Assembly: GCA_965232405.1 (NCBI GenBank)
Contig: OZ246966.1
Coordinates: 1,922,001 to 1,986,000 of the forward strand
Source of the DNA: RCIO01 sp965232405
GTDB lineage: Bacteria; Pseudomonadota; Alphaproteobacteria; Rhizobiales; Rhizobiaceae
Direction of reading: 5' to 3'
DNA: 64,000 bases
Shown here: one piece after another, positions 51,685 to 60,399 of the stretch
Layout of the letters: each line of letters starts with the position of its first letter
Numbering within the stretch: position 1 is the first letter of the stretch
Translations under genes and position numbers: made by a program
The notes under the pieces: model-generated
What the model was told of the DNA's origin: nothing
The model's input: only the letters and a program-made list of their open reading frames with translations
The model's database searches: none

Positions 51685-52338
51685 TCAAGCAAGCGTCCAG
51701 ACAGTCGTGCGTTTGACCTCTGCGTCCTCCAGCACGCGGGTTACCGGGACGGAATAGGTGGCAAGTTCGGTAAGACCGCTGCGCGGCAGGTATGAGCGGC
51801 CTGGATCGCCGATCAACACCAAGGCACCCCGAGCGCGCAGGGTCGAAAACCAGGGCATCAGCCGTTCGGCCAGCGGCTTGTCGTAAAAGACGTCGCCGGC
51901 CAGCACGACATCCCAACCATCGTTGACGCCAACCAGGTCGGCATCCGTTTGGTCCACCGACACACTGTTTGCTTGTGCATTGAGGGAAATGGCTGGTCCG
52001 CAGAACGGGTCTATGTCGGCGGCCAAGATGGTTCGCGCGCCCGCTTTCGCCGCTGCAATTGCGACCAGCCCCGAGCCTGAGGCGAAGTCGAGAACCGATT
52101 TGCCGCATACGGCATCGGGGTGGTCAAGCACGTAGCGCGCCAACCCCTGACCGCCGGCCCAGGCGAATGCCCAGAAGGGCGGCGGCAGGCCGATCTCCTG
52201 CAACTCCTCTTCAGTGCGGTGCCAAAGCTCATGCGCCTCGTCGGCGAGGTGTAGCCGTATTTCGGGAACGTGCGGCGGGCTGGCGAGCGCAGTGTTGGCG
52301 CGGATGAAGGCGGCAGCATCCGCCAGAGGCCTGCTCAC
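51685..52338 (-). CDS. ETFB lysine methyltransferase-like protein
   Basis: A 217-residue SAM-dependent methyltransferase. The SAM motif is VLDFASGSGLVAIAAAKAG, followed by ADIDPF, and the PPFWAFAWAGGQGLARYVLD segment is typical of the family that methylates electron-transfer flavoprotein beta lysines (and of PrmA relatives). Substrate remains unproven. GTG 52338 overlaps the EVE stop as GTGA, so it is coupled to the EVE gene; the longer frame to 52515 lies within that gene. Confidence 0.75.
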   Translation of the reverse strand: MSRPLADAAAFIRANTALASPPHVPEIRLHLADEAHELWHRTEEELQEIGLPPPFWAFAWAGGQGLARYVLDHPDAVCGKSVLDFASGSGLVAIAAAKAGARTILAADIDPFCGPAISLNAQANSVSVDQTDADLVGVNDGWDVVLAGDVFYDKPLAERLMPWFSTLRARGALVLIGDPGRSYLPRSGLTELATYSVPVTRVLEDAEVKRTTVWTLA

Positions 52339-52760
52339 GGCGCAGGGTCGACCCCGCCCATGCGGCACACTTCCTTCCATTCGGCGGCGGTCACCGGCTG
52401 CACCGAAAGGCGCGAATTCTTGACCAGAACCATCTCGGCCAGCTTCGGGTTCTTCTTTATCACATCCAGCGTTGGCGGGTTGGGAACATCGCGCACCGCC
52501 TTGATGTCCACGCACTCCCAGCGCTCGTCATCGGTGGTGCTATCGGGATGCGCCAGCGCGCAGACCTCGACGATGCCGACAATGTCCCGCGTATCCTGCG
52601 AATGGTAGAAGAAGCCCAGATCGCCGATCTTCATCTCGCGCATGTTGTTGCGCGCCTGATAGTTGCGCACGCCATCCCATTCCTGGCCAGCGTTGCCCTT
52701 CTTCTTCTGCATCTCCCATGACCAGGTCGACGGTTCTGATTTGAAAAGCCAGTAGGCCAT
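52335..52760 (-). CDS. EVE domain protein
   Basis: A 141-residue EVE-domain (PUA-like) protein, which in related systems binds modified bases. Family signs: YWLFKSEPSTWSWEMQKKKG, GVRNYQARNNMREMKIGDLGFFYHS and AEMVLVKNSRLSVQPVTAAEW. Here it is in the tsaD-gpsA cluster, which is its common place in rhizobia. Confidence 0.9.
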   Translation of the reverse strand: MAYWLFKSEPSTWSWEMQKKKGNAGQEWDGVRNYQARNNMREMKIGDLGFFYHSQDTRDIVGIVEVCALAHPDSTTDDERWECVDIKAVRDVPNPPTLDVIKKNPKLAEMVLVKNSRLSVQPVTAAEWKEVCRMGGVDPAP

Positions 52761-52809
52761 GGGAAGTCTCCGGTTCGATATTGTTCAGTCAGGCGGGCGG
52801 TGGGCTCGT

Positions 52810-53796
52810 TCAATCCGTCTCGCTTTTCAGCGGCCTCGACAGCAGCGCCGCGACAGCGTCCGATATCGAAAGCCGGCCCTTCAGCACGGCATCGACAGCT
52901 GTGACAATTGGGGCCGCGATGCCGCGTTCGGCGGCAATCTCGGCTGCAATCGCAGCGGTTGCAACCCCTTCGGCCAAGGGCCGCCCCTCAAGCTCTTCGC
53001 CGTGCCCGAGCGCCTGGCCATAAGCGAAATTGCGCGACTGGGCCGAACCGCAGGAAAGGATCAGGTCGCCGAGACCGGACAGGCCCATCAGCGTTTCGGG
53101 CCGCGCACCGAATGCAGCGCCGATGCGGCGCAGTTCGACGAAGCCACGCGTGACCATCGCGGCCTCGGCGCTTGCGCCGAGGCCCGCACCGGCAACCGCG
53201 CCGGCGGCAATGGCCAGTACATTCTTGAGCGCGCCGCCGATTTCGACACCGGTGAGATCGTCGGATGAGTAACAGCGGAAACGCTCGGAGGAGAAGCGCG
53301 CGGCAAGCGTGGCGGCAAGATCGTCATGCTGCGCGGCTACCGTCACCGCCGTCGGAAGACCGCGTGCCACATCGGCTGCGAAACTGGGGCCAGAGAGTGC
53401 TGCGACAGGGTTATCGGGAAGGAGTTCCGTAGCGACTTCGGAGAGAAGCTTGCCGGAATTGCGTTCGATGCCCTTGGCGCAAAGCACGATGGGCACGCCG
53501 GAGCGGATGGCGCCACCAATTTCACCAAACATTGCCCGTGTCGCCTGCGCGGGAACGACCGAGAGGATACAGTTTGCATCTTGAAGCGCTTTGCCCAGAT
53601 CGTTGGTCGCTTTCGGGGCCGGATCCAGCGCCAGATCCTGCAGATAGCGTGGGTTGGTCTGGCGGTCATTGATGGCGTCGACGGTTTCGCGATCACGCGC
53701 CCACAATGTCACGCCCTGTCCGGCGCGAAGCAGGGTGATTGCAAGTGCGGTGCCCCATGCGCCGCCGCCCAAAACGGTGATGCCACCCGCGCTCAT
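52810..53796 (-). CDS. gpsA: NAD(P)-dependent glycerol-3-phosphate dehydrogenase
   Basis: A 328-residue enzyme making sn-glycerol-3-phosphate for phospholipids. The Rossmann motif is VLGGGAWGTALAITLLR; the substrate site is ALSGPSFAADVARGLPTAVT, with the catalytic Lys in GALKNVLAIAAGAV. The start overlaps the tsaD stop (ATGA). Length is normal. Confidence 0.95.
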   Translation of the reverse strand: MSAGGITVLGGGAWGTALAITLLRAGQGVTLWARDRETVDAINDRQTNPRYLQDLALDPAPKATNDLGKALQDANCILSVVPAQATRAMFGEIGGAIRSGVPIVLCAKGIERNSGKLLSEVATELLPDNPVAALSGPSFAADVARGLPTAVTVAAQHDDLAATLAARFSSERFRCYSSDDLTGVEIGGALKNVLAIAAGAVAGAGLGASAEAAMVTRGFVELRRIGAAFGARPETLMGLSGLGDLILSCGSAQSRNFAYGQALGHGEELEGRPLAEGVATAAIAAEIAAERGIAAPIVTAVDAVLKGRLSISDAVAALLSRPLKSETD

Positions 53797-54881
53797 GCCT
53801 TGACCCCGCGTTTGCCGTGGCCAACCAGCGGTACGGCATCTTCGTCCAGCGGCCAGCGCGGGCGCGGAGCAAAGCCCAGCGCATGATCGTCGACAAGGCC
53901 GCCGGCAAAGCGCTCAAGCCCCGCCCAGGCGATCATCGCGCCATTGTCAGAGCACAGCGCCGGAGGGGGCGCCACCAGCGTCATGCCATTGTCGGCGCAA
54001 AGCGCCTCGAGCGCTGCGCGGATTGCAGCATTCGCCGCGACCCCTCCGGCAACGACAAGCGTGGGGCTTGCGATGTCGGGAAACGTGTCGCGAAAACGGG
54101 TCAGGCTCTTGCCGACACGTTCGGTGAGGGTGTCGGTGATCGCTTTCTGGAACGAAGCGCAAATGTCGTCGATGTCGGATTGCGAAACAGGCGCCAGCCG
54201 GTTTGCCTCTTGTCGAACGGCGGTCTTCAATCCCGAAAACGAGAAATCCGGACGGGCTTCGCCGCGCAGCGGGCGCGGAAAATCGAAACGGTTGGGATTG
54301 CCATCGCTGGCTGCTTTCTCGACCGCGGGGCCGCCGGGATAGGGCAGGCCGAGCAGCTTGGCCGTCTTGTCGAATGCTTCGCCAAGCGCATCGTCGATGG
54401 TCGATGCCCAGCGCTCGTATCGGCCGACGCCGCGCACCAGCACGATCTGCGTGTGCCCGCCAGAAACCAGCAGAAGCAGGTAGGGAAAATCGGTGCCGTC
54501 GGTCAGCCGCGCGGTCAGCGCATGGGCTTCTAGATGGTTGACCGGAACAAGCGGCAGGCCGGATGCCGCTGCCAACGCCTTGCCGGTCATCAGGCCGGCA
54601 ATCAGGCCACCGATCAGGCCTGGCCCCGCCGTTGCGGCGATCAGGTCCAGACCGGAGAGTTCGATTTCGGCGTCGGCGAGCGCTGCCGCAATGACGCCGT
54701 CCAGCGCATCGACATGGGCGCGCGCGGCAATCTCCGGCACCACGCCGCCAAAGGCGCTGTGCTCTGCAATCTGGCTTAGAACGATATTGGAGAGGATGCG
54801 CCCGCGACCATCGGTCAATTCCACGACAGCCGCCGCCGTCTCGTCGCAGCTTGTTTCGATGCCCAGCGCGCGGATGGTCAT
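53793..54881 (-). CDS. tsaD: tRNA N6-threonylcarbamoyladenosine synthase subunit TsaD
   Basis: A 362-residue ASKHA-fold protein adding threonylcarbamoyl to A37 of ANN-decoding tRNAs. ALGIETSCDETAAAVV opens the protein; the metal His pair is in NHLEAHALTARL (near 110-114), and GGHTQIVLV follows. The C-terminal SDNGAMIAWAG is complete. Divergent from hemC across 73 bases. Confidence 0.96.
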   Translation of the reverse strand: MTIRALGIETSCDETAAAVVELTDGRGRILSNIVLSQIAEHSAFGGVVPEIAARAHVDALDGVIAAALADAEIELSGLDLIAATAGPGLIGGLIAGLMTGKALAAASGLPLVPVNHLEAHALTARLTDGTDFPYLLLLVSGGHTQIVLVRGVGRYERWASTIDDALGEAFDKTAKLLGLPYPGGPAVEKAASDGNPNRFDFPRPLRGEARPDFSFSGLKTAVRQEANRLAPVSQSDIDDICASFQKAITDTLTERVGKSLTRFRDTFPDIASPTLVVAGGVAANAAIRAALEALCADNGMTLVAPPPALCSDNGAMIAWAGLERFAGGLVDDHALGFAPRPRWPLDEDAVPLVGHGKRGVKA

Positions 54882-54954
54882 TGCCCGACTGTTCTTTCCC
54901 CTTTAGGAAGCCGACATCTTGCCGGCATCGCCCGGTTAACACGGACTGCGGCCC

Positions 54955-55884
54955 ATGCAAACAGAGCTGCTCAGGATCGGCACACGCGGCAGCGCGCTGG
55001 CGCTGGCACAAGCGCATGAGGTGCGCAACAGGCTGGTTGCCGCGCACGGGCTGACGGTGGACGAGATCGCCATCGATGTGATTTCGACCACCGGCGACCA
55101 GGTAACCGACCGGCCGTTGTCAGAGATCGGCGGCAAGGGGCTGTTTACGAAAGAGATCGAGGAAGCGCTGCTCGACGGCCGTATCGACATGGCCGTGCAC
55201 TCGACCAAGGACATGCCGACCGTTCTGCCGGAAAAGCTCGAAATTTCGGCCTATCTCGAGCGCGAGGACGTGCGCGACGCGTTCATTGGCCGGACCGAGC
55301 GGCGGCTGGCCGAGCTTCCGTCGGGTGCGCTTGTAGGCACCGCCTCGTTGCGCCGGCAGGCACTGGTGCGCCGGTTGCGTCCCGATCTCAAGGTCCAGAC
55401 CTATCGCGGCAATGTGCAGACCAGGCTGAGAAAGCTCAATGAGGGCGTGGTGGACGCCACGCTTCTGGCGCATGCAGGCCTGAAGCGGCTGGCGCTCGCC
55501 AATGTCATCACCGAATTGCTGCCGCCCGACATTTTCCCGCCAGCGCCCGGGCAGGGTGCAATCTGCATTGAGACGAGGATGGGCGACAGTCGCATTGGCT
55601 CTCTGCTCGAACCGATCCGGCATGAAGAGACCACCGTGGCGCTTGCCTGCGAACGCGCATTTCTGGCTAAACTCGACGGCTCCTGCCGTACCCCTATTGC
55701 GGGCTATGCGCTGGTCGAAGGTGGCAAGGTCCGTTTTCACGGCATGGTTCTCACGCCCGATGGCACGCAGGCCCATGAGATCAGGGCAGAGGGCAGGGCG
55801 GCCGACGCCGCCAAGATCGGCGACAGGGCGGGCGCGGACATTCGTGACATGGCCGGTACGCGCTTCTTCGAAAGCTGGAGCTGA
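54955..55884 (+). CDS. hemC: Hydroxymethylbilane synthase
   Basis: A 309-residue porphobilinogen deaminase, the tetrapyrrole-forming step of heme synthesis. RIGTRGSALALAQA, DMAVHSTKDMPT and GTASLRRQAL are family motifs, and the dipyrromethane cofactor Cys is Cys244 in LDGSCRTPIAGYA. First gene of hemC-hemD-mitofilin-hemY; 5 bases before hemD. Confidence 0.96.
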   Translation: MQTELLRIGTRGSALALAQAHEVRNRLVAAHGLTVDEIAIDVISTTGDQVTDRPLSEIGGKGLFTKEIEEALLDGRIDMAVHSTKDMPTVLPEKLEISAYLEREDVRDAFIGRTERRLAELPSGALVGTASLRRQALVRRLRPDLKVQTYRGNVQTRLRKLNEGVVDATLLAHAGLKRLALANVITELLPPDIFPPAPGQGAICIETRMGDSRIGSLLEPIRHEETTVALACERAFLAKLDGSCRTPIAGYALVEGGKVRFHGMVLTPDGTQAHEIRAEGRAADAAKIGDRAGADIRDMAGTRFFESWS

Positions 55885-55889
55885 GCGCG

Positions 55890-56612
55890 GTGCGTGTTCT
55901 TGTTACGCGGCCGGAACCCGGCGCCTCGAGAACGGCGTCGCTGCTGCGGGAGATGGGCCACGATCCGCTCGTGCTGCCGCTATCCAGGACAGTTCCGATT
56001 GAACCCGCCGATCCGCCTGACGCGGCCGGTTTTGACGCAATGGCGCTAACCAGCGCGAATGCAATCCTCCATGCACCAGATGGCTTCGCCGCCCGTTACA
56101 GCGACCTGCTGTGCTTTTGCGTAGGTGAAAAGACCGGGGAGGCCGCAGCGGATGCGGGGATGACGAAGGTGATCTCTGCCGGCGGCGATGTTGACGCGCT
56201 GGTGGAGCTGATCGCCGATGCACTGCCCAAGGGCTCCCAGATCCTCTACCCGTGCGGCAAGAGGCGGCGTCCGGCGCTCGAAGGCGAACTCGGCAAATGC
56301 GGATTTGCCGCCACGGCACTCGAAACCTACCGGACCGAACCGGTCGATTATCCTTCTGAGGATACCGCATCGCTTTTGGGCGACCGCCCGCTTGATGTCG
56401 CTTTGGCCTATTCGCGCTTTGGCGCGGAGCGGCTGAGTGCGTTTGCCGAATTGCCTTCGGTTGCAGCCCTTTTCGGCGCTACGCGTGTGTTTTGCCTGTC
56501 GGACCAGGTAGCAGACGGGCTGTCCGAAAGCCTGCGTGAAGATGCTGAAATAGCGATCGCCCCCGACGAAGATACGCTACTTGCGCTTCTAGGTCGCGTG
56601 TCGGAGGCCTGA
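55890..56612 (+). CDS. hemD: Uroporphyrinogen-III synthase
   Basis: A 240-residue, weakly conserved enzyme closing hydroxymethylbilane to uroporphyrinogen III. VLVTRPEPGASRTASLLREMGHDPLVLPLS is the typical opening, and LYPCGKRRRPALEGEL the hinge-region match. GTG 55890 follows GGAG. Position after hemC supports the call. Confidence 0.9.
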   Translation: MRVLVTRPEPGASRTASLLREMGHDPLVLPLSRTVPIEPADPPDAAGFDAMALTSANAILHAPDGFAARYSDLLCFCVGEKTGEAAADAGMTKVISAGGDVDALVELIADALPKGSQILYPCGKRRRPALEGELGKCGFAATALETYRTEPVDYPSEDTASLLGDRPLDVALAYSRFGAERLSAFAELPSVAALFGATRVFCLSDQVADGLSESLREDAEIAIAPDEDTLLALLGRVSEA

Positions 56613-56700
56613 TTACGGCTTCCCCCTTTTCCCGCCATGACTATATGCTAGTCAAACCGGGCGCAGCGAGGCGCTCCCCCAACCCGGTAAGGAGAGCGGC

Positions 56701-58158
56701 ATGGTCAAGTCCCCGAAAATCCGTCATTCCAAACAGCGCGACGAGCCCGTGACGATCGATCTGAGCGCCGAAGACGTTAAGCGCGGCGATCAGAAGACGG
56801 GCAAGGACGACACGGCGCAGGCCGCCCCAAAGGCGGCTTCCAGCGATCAGGCCAAGGCCTCCGCCAGTGCGACAAAATCCGCCGCAACCGATAGCGGTAC
56901 AGCCAAGTCCGGTGCCGCGAACAAACAGACGTCGAGCGACTCGGACAAGGGCAAAAGCGCGGCAGCTGGCGCTGGATCTTCTTTCGGTCGCGATTCCAGT
57001 GGCAAGGCCCAGCCGAAATCGCACGGTACGCCAAAGGAAAGCGGCGCTTCACCCAAGGCAGCTGAGCCGAATCGCGGCGGCGCGTTCGGTGCGCTGGCCG
57101 CCGGATTGATCGGTGGTGTCGTTGCGCTGGCCGGGGCCGGTGCTCTTTATGTCGGCGGCTATTTGCCTGCACCGTCCGCACTGCCTCCATCGACCGACAA
57201 CACGGCGATAGAGCGCCTGGAAACCGAACTGACGTCGTTGCGCGAGGAAATCGCTGCTCTGAAGTCCGTACCCCAGCCGGGCGACACGGGCGCGCTAAAC
57301 ACGGCCCTTGAGGAGACCAACACGCGTGTCGAGAGCATGGCCGTTCTGGTCGAGGAGATGCGCACTGACCTCGGTCGCTTGTCGGATGCGGTCGCAGCCG
57401 GAGGCGGCGGAGACAACACTGGGCTTGCCGAGTTGCAGACGCGCCTTGCCGAAATCGAGCAGGTGGTCGCCAATCTTCCGAAAGCCGGCAACGGCGACAC
57501 CGACGCCATTTCGGCGGAACTGACCTCGGTTTCGGAGCAGGTCGCATCGCTGGGCACTGCGCTCGATAATCTGACCGCCGGCATGCAGCAGAAATTTGCC
57601 GAAATCGACAGTTCGCTCGCTTCACTTGGCGAACGCCTTGAAGAGCAGGCCAACGAGCCGGGTGTTGCCCTGGCGATAGCCGCCTCGGCGCTGAAAGCGG
57701 CAATCGACCGCGGGCAGCCTTTCGCAAACGAGCTGGAGACATTCGCGCGGCTTGCGCCCGACGCGCCGGAAATAGATGCGTTGCGCGGCTATGCTGCCAC
57801 CGGTGTGCCGACCGCAGCTGCAATTGCGGGCGAAACTGACGTGGTGGCGCAGCGCATCATCGCGGCCACACGGCCCGATAATGCCAATGCCGGATTGCTC
57901 GACAGGCTGTGGGCCAGCGCGGAATCGCTGATTACCGTGCGACCGATCGGCGCTGTCGAGGGCGAGGATGTGCCGGCTATCGTTGCGCGCATGGAGGCGG
58001 CAATCAACAATGGCGACTATGGCGCTGCCGTTGCCGAATATGAGACGCTGCCCGACGATGCGAAGGCCGCCGGTGCCGATTTCATCACCAAGGTGAAGGC
58101 GCGGCAGGCGGCTGACGAACTGGTAAGCAAGGTGCTTGCCGCCGCGCTTCGGGCGTAA
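56701..58158 (+). CDS. Mitofilin-family (Mic60-like) membrane protein
   Basis: A 485-residue protein of the bacterial mitofilin/COG4223 family. Residues 1-115 are a disordered Lys/Ser/Ala-rich cytoplasmic tail; one membrane helix follows (GALAAGLIGGVVALAGAGAL, about 125-150); a coiled coil spans about 160-310 (ERLETELTSLREEIAALK, QTRLAEIEQVV); the C-terminal 165 residues form the mitofilin domain with VRPIGAVEGEDVPAIVARME. Alphaproteobacterial relatives of mitochondrial Mic60 shape intracytoplasmic membranes and sit beside heme genes. That role is not shown here. Confidence 0.85.
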   Translation: MVKSPKIRHSKQRDEPVTIDLSAEDVKRGDQKTGKDDTAQAAPKAASSDQAKASASATKSAATDSGTAKSGAANKQTSSDSDKGKSAAAGAGSSFGRDSSGKAQPKSHGTPKESGASPKAAEPNRGGAFGALAAGLIGGVVALAGAGALYVGGYLPAPSALPPSTDNTAIERLETELTSLREEIAALKSVPQPGDTGALNTALEETNTRVESMAVLVEEMRTDLGRLSDAVAAGGGGDNTGLAELQTRLAEIEQVVANLPKAGNGDTDAISAELTSVSEQVASLGTALDNLTAGMQQKFAEIDSSLASLGERLEEQANEPGVALAIAASALKAAIDRGQPFANELETFARLAPDAPEIDALRGYAATGVPTAAAIAGETDVVAQRIIAATRPDNANAGLLDRLWASAESLITVRPIGAVEGEDVPAIVARMEAAINNGDYGAAVAEYETLPDDAKAAGADFITKVKARQAADELVSKVLAAALRA

Positions 58159-58176
58159 GGAACCGGGAGAGGGCTC

Positions 58177-59847
58177 ATGTTGCGTATTTTCGCCTATCTC
58201 GCACTGGTCTTCGCGGTAGGTCTCGGATTTGCCTGGCTTGCAGACCGTCCGGGCGAAATGACCATCACCTTTGGGGGCTACCAGTATCAGGTTTCGCTGA
58301 TGGTCGCGGCGGTGGTGCTGACCGGCGTCGTGACCGCGGTGATGCTGACCTGGTGGCTGCTCAAGAGCATCTGGAACAGCCCACAGACAATTTCGCGCTA
58401 TTTCCGCGTGAGACGGCGGGACCGTGGCTATCAGGCGCTTTCGACCGGCATGGTCGCGGCCGGAGCGGGCGACGCAATGCTGGCGCGCAGCAAGAACCGC
58501 GAGGCGGCCAAGCTGATCAGTTCCGATCAGGAACCGCTGATCCATCTGCTCGACGCGCAGGCATCGCTTCTCGAAGGCGATCACGATTCGGCGCGGGAGA
58601 AGTTCAAGGCCATGCTCGATGATCCCGAGATGCGGCTGCTGGGGTTGCGCGGTCTCTATCTCGAAGCCGAGCGCGTGGGCGAAAAACAGGCGGCCCGGCA
58701 CTATGCCGCGCAGGCTGCGGATGCCGCGCCGCAGCTGGGCTGGGCGGTGGAATCCACGCTCGAGGAACACGTCGAGCAGGGCGACTGGGACAGCGCATTG
58801 CGGCTTGTCGATGCGCAGCGTGCAACCAGGCAGATGGAGCGCGATGCGGTGAACCGCCGCCGCGCTGTGCTGCTGACCGCCAAGGCGATGTCGACGCTTG
58901 ACGCCGACCCCACGACGGCCCGCAACAATGCGCTGGAAGCTGTCAGACTGGCGCCGGATCTGGTGCCGGCGGCGCTGGTTGCCGGGCGGGCGTTGATCCG
59001 CCTTGCCGATCTGCGCAAGGCGGCCAAGGTGCTGGAAGCGATGTGGAAGAAATCGCCGCATCCGGAAGTGGCCGATCTCTACGTGAATGCGCGGTCCGGC
59101 GACACACCGCATGACAAGCTCAAAAGAGCGCAGAAGCTGCAATCGATGAAGCAGAACAACGCCGAGTCGTCGCTTGCTGTTGCCCGCGCCGCACTTTCGG
59201 CAGGTGAACTCAAGCAGGCGCGTGAAGCGACGGAATCGGCAATCCGCATGGAGCCTAGCGAAGGCGCGTTCCTTTTGATGGCGGATATCGAGGAGGCCGA
59301 CAGCGGTGAGGAAGGCCGTGTGAGGCAGTGGCTGGCGCGGGCTCTGCGCGCGCCGCGCGATCATGCTTGGGTTGCCGACGGCTACGTGTCCGACCGCTGG
59401 GCGCCGTTTTCGCCGATAAGCGGCCGCATCGACGCCTTTGAATGGAAAGCGCCGGTGGAACGCGCACCGCAAATGATTGAGCAGGATGCCGGCGACGCGG
59501 CAACCCTTGCGGTCGCGCCTCCGCAAATGGCGGAGGAACCGCCGAAGCAAGAAGAGGCTGAGCCGGTCAAGGACGTTGTCGAGATCGATATCGCGCCGAT
59601 CAAGGCCAGTGCCGAGCCCGCTGCCGCGGCTGAATCCAAAAAGCCGGAAGAGACCGAAACGAAGCCTGACAAGAAGGCTGAAACAACCAAGGCGCCCGAC
59701 GAAAAGAAGAAGCCGGCAAACAGCCAATCCGCTGACAACGAGCAGCAGGAAGCCGAAGTCGTACCGTTTTCGCGGCCGCCGGACGATCCGGGTGTTGAAG
59801 GCGACGAAGAAGCCGACGATCAGAAAGGCCGGTTTCGGTTGTTTTAG
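58177..59847 (+). CDS. hemY: HemY N-terminal/TPR membrane protein
   Basis: A 556-residue protein with two N-terminal membrane helices (residues 1-20 and 38-62) and the HemY_N motif FAWLADRPGEMTITFGGYQYQ, then TPR-like repeats to about 420. The last 120 residues are Lys/Glu/Pro-rich. It is not the HemY protoporphyrinogen oxidase of Bacillus; the exact role in heme synthesis is unclear. It follows the mitofilin gene by 18 bases. Confidence 0.87.
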   Translation: MLRIFAYLALVFAVGLGFAWLADRPGEMTITFGGYQYQVSLMVAAVVLTGVVTAVMLTWWLLKSIWNSPQTISRYFRVRRRDRGYQALSTGMVAAGAGDAMLARSKNREAAKLISSDQEPLIHLLDAQASLLEGDHDSAREKFKAMLDDPEMRLLGLRGLYLEAERVGEKQAARHYAAQAADAAPQLGWAVESTLEEHVEQGDWDSALRLVDAQRATRQMERDAVNRRRAVLLTAKAMSTLDADPTTARNNALEAVRLAPDLVPAALVAGRALIRLADLRKAAKVLEAMWKKSPHPEVADLYVNARSGDTPHDKLKRAQKLQSMKQNNAESSLAVARAALSAGELKQAREATESAIRMEPSEGAFLLMADIEEADSGEEGRVRQWLARALRAPRDHAWVADGYVSDRWAPFSPISGRIDAFEWKAPVERAPQMIEQDAGDAATLAVAPPQMAEEPPKQEEAEPVKDVVEIDIAPIKASAEPAAAAESKKPEETETKPDKKAETTKAPDEKKKPANSQSADNEQQEAEVVPFSRPPDDPGVEGDEEADDQKGRFRLF

Positions 59848-59931
59848 ACGGCGATTTCCCTAATTTCAGACGAGCGGAATTTCGCGGTCTGACCTTCGCG
59901 CTCCATTCATTGTCCCGGTACGCCTTCATTC

Positions 59932-60399
59932 ATGTTCGATCGCTTCCTCGATTTTCTCAATCAGCTGCCGGGTGACGGCTCCAAGTCCGATCGGGCCGAT
60001 GGCGATGATCCGCGAATTGCCGCTGCCGCGCTGTTGACCCACATCATGGAGGCAGACGGCGAACGGTCGGCCGAGGAGCGCAACATGCTCAAGACGCTGC
60101 TTTCCGAAACCTACGGGTTGAAAGGCAGCGATCTGGAAAAGCTGGTCGAGGAAGGTGAGGAAGCGAACCGCGATGCGGTCGATCTCTACAGCTTCACCAG
60201 CGTGCTCAACCGGCATCTCGACCATGACGGCAAACTCGAATTCATTGCCCTGATGTGGGACATGGTGTTTTCAGACGGGGTGCTGCACGAGATCGAGGAC
60301 AATCTCGTCTGGCGCGTGGCCGAACTGATCCATGTCGAGCGCGACCAGCGGATCGGGTTGCGGTTGGCCGCGCAGGCGCGGGCCGGAATCGAGGGCTAG
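59932..60399 (+). CDS. TerB-like tellurite resistance domain protein
   Basis: A 155-residue all-helical TerB-family protein. ADGDDPRIAAAALLTHIMEADGERSAEERNMLKTLLS and MWDMVFSDGVLHEIEDNLVWRVAELIHV, quoted in part, carry the acidic metal-binding-like DG/E pattern. Tellurite resistance itself is unlikely to be the role: isolated TerB proteins are widespread. It ends in a 4-base overlap with the convergent MFS gene. Confidence 0.85.
   Translation: MFDRFLDFLNQLPGDGSKSDRADGDDPRIAAAALLTHIMEADGERSAEERNMLKTLLSETYGLKGSDLEKLVEEGEEANRDAVDLYSFTSVLNRHLDHDGKLEFIALMWDMVFSDGVLHEIEDNLVWRVAELIHVERDQRIGLRLAAQARAGIEG

Noticed and set aside
57622..59727. A 701-codon minus-strand frame
   Set aside because: It is antisense to mitofilin and hemY, has no family-like sequence or ribosome-binding site, and is a GC-rich shadow.
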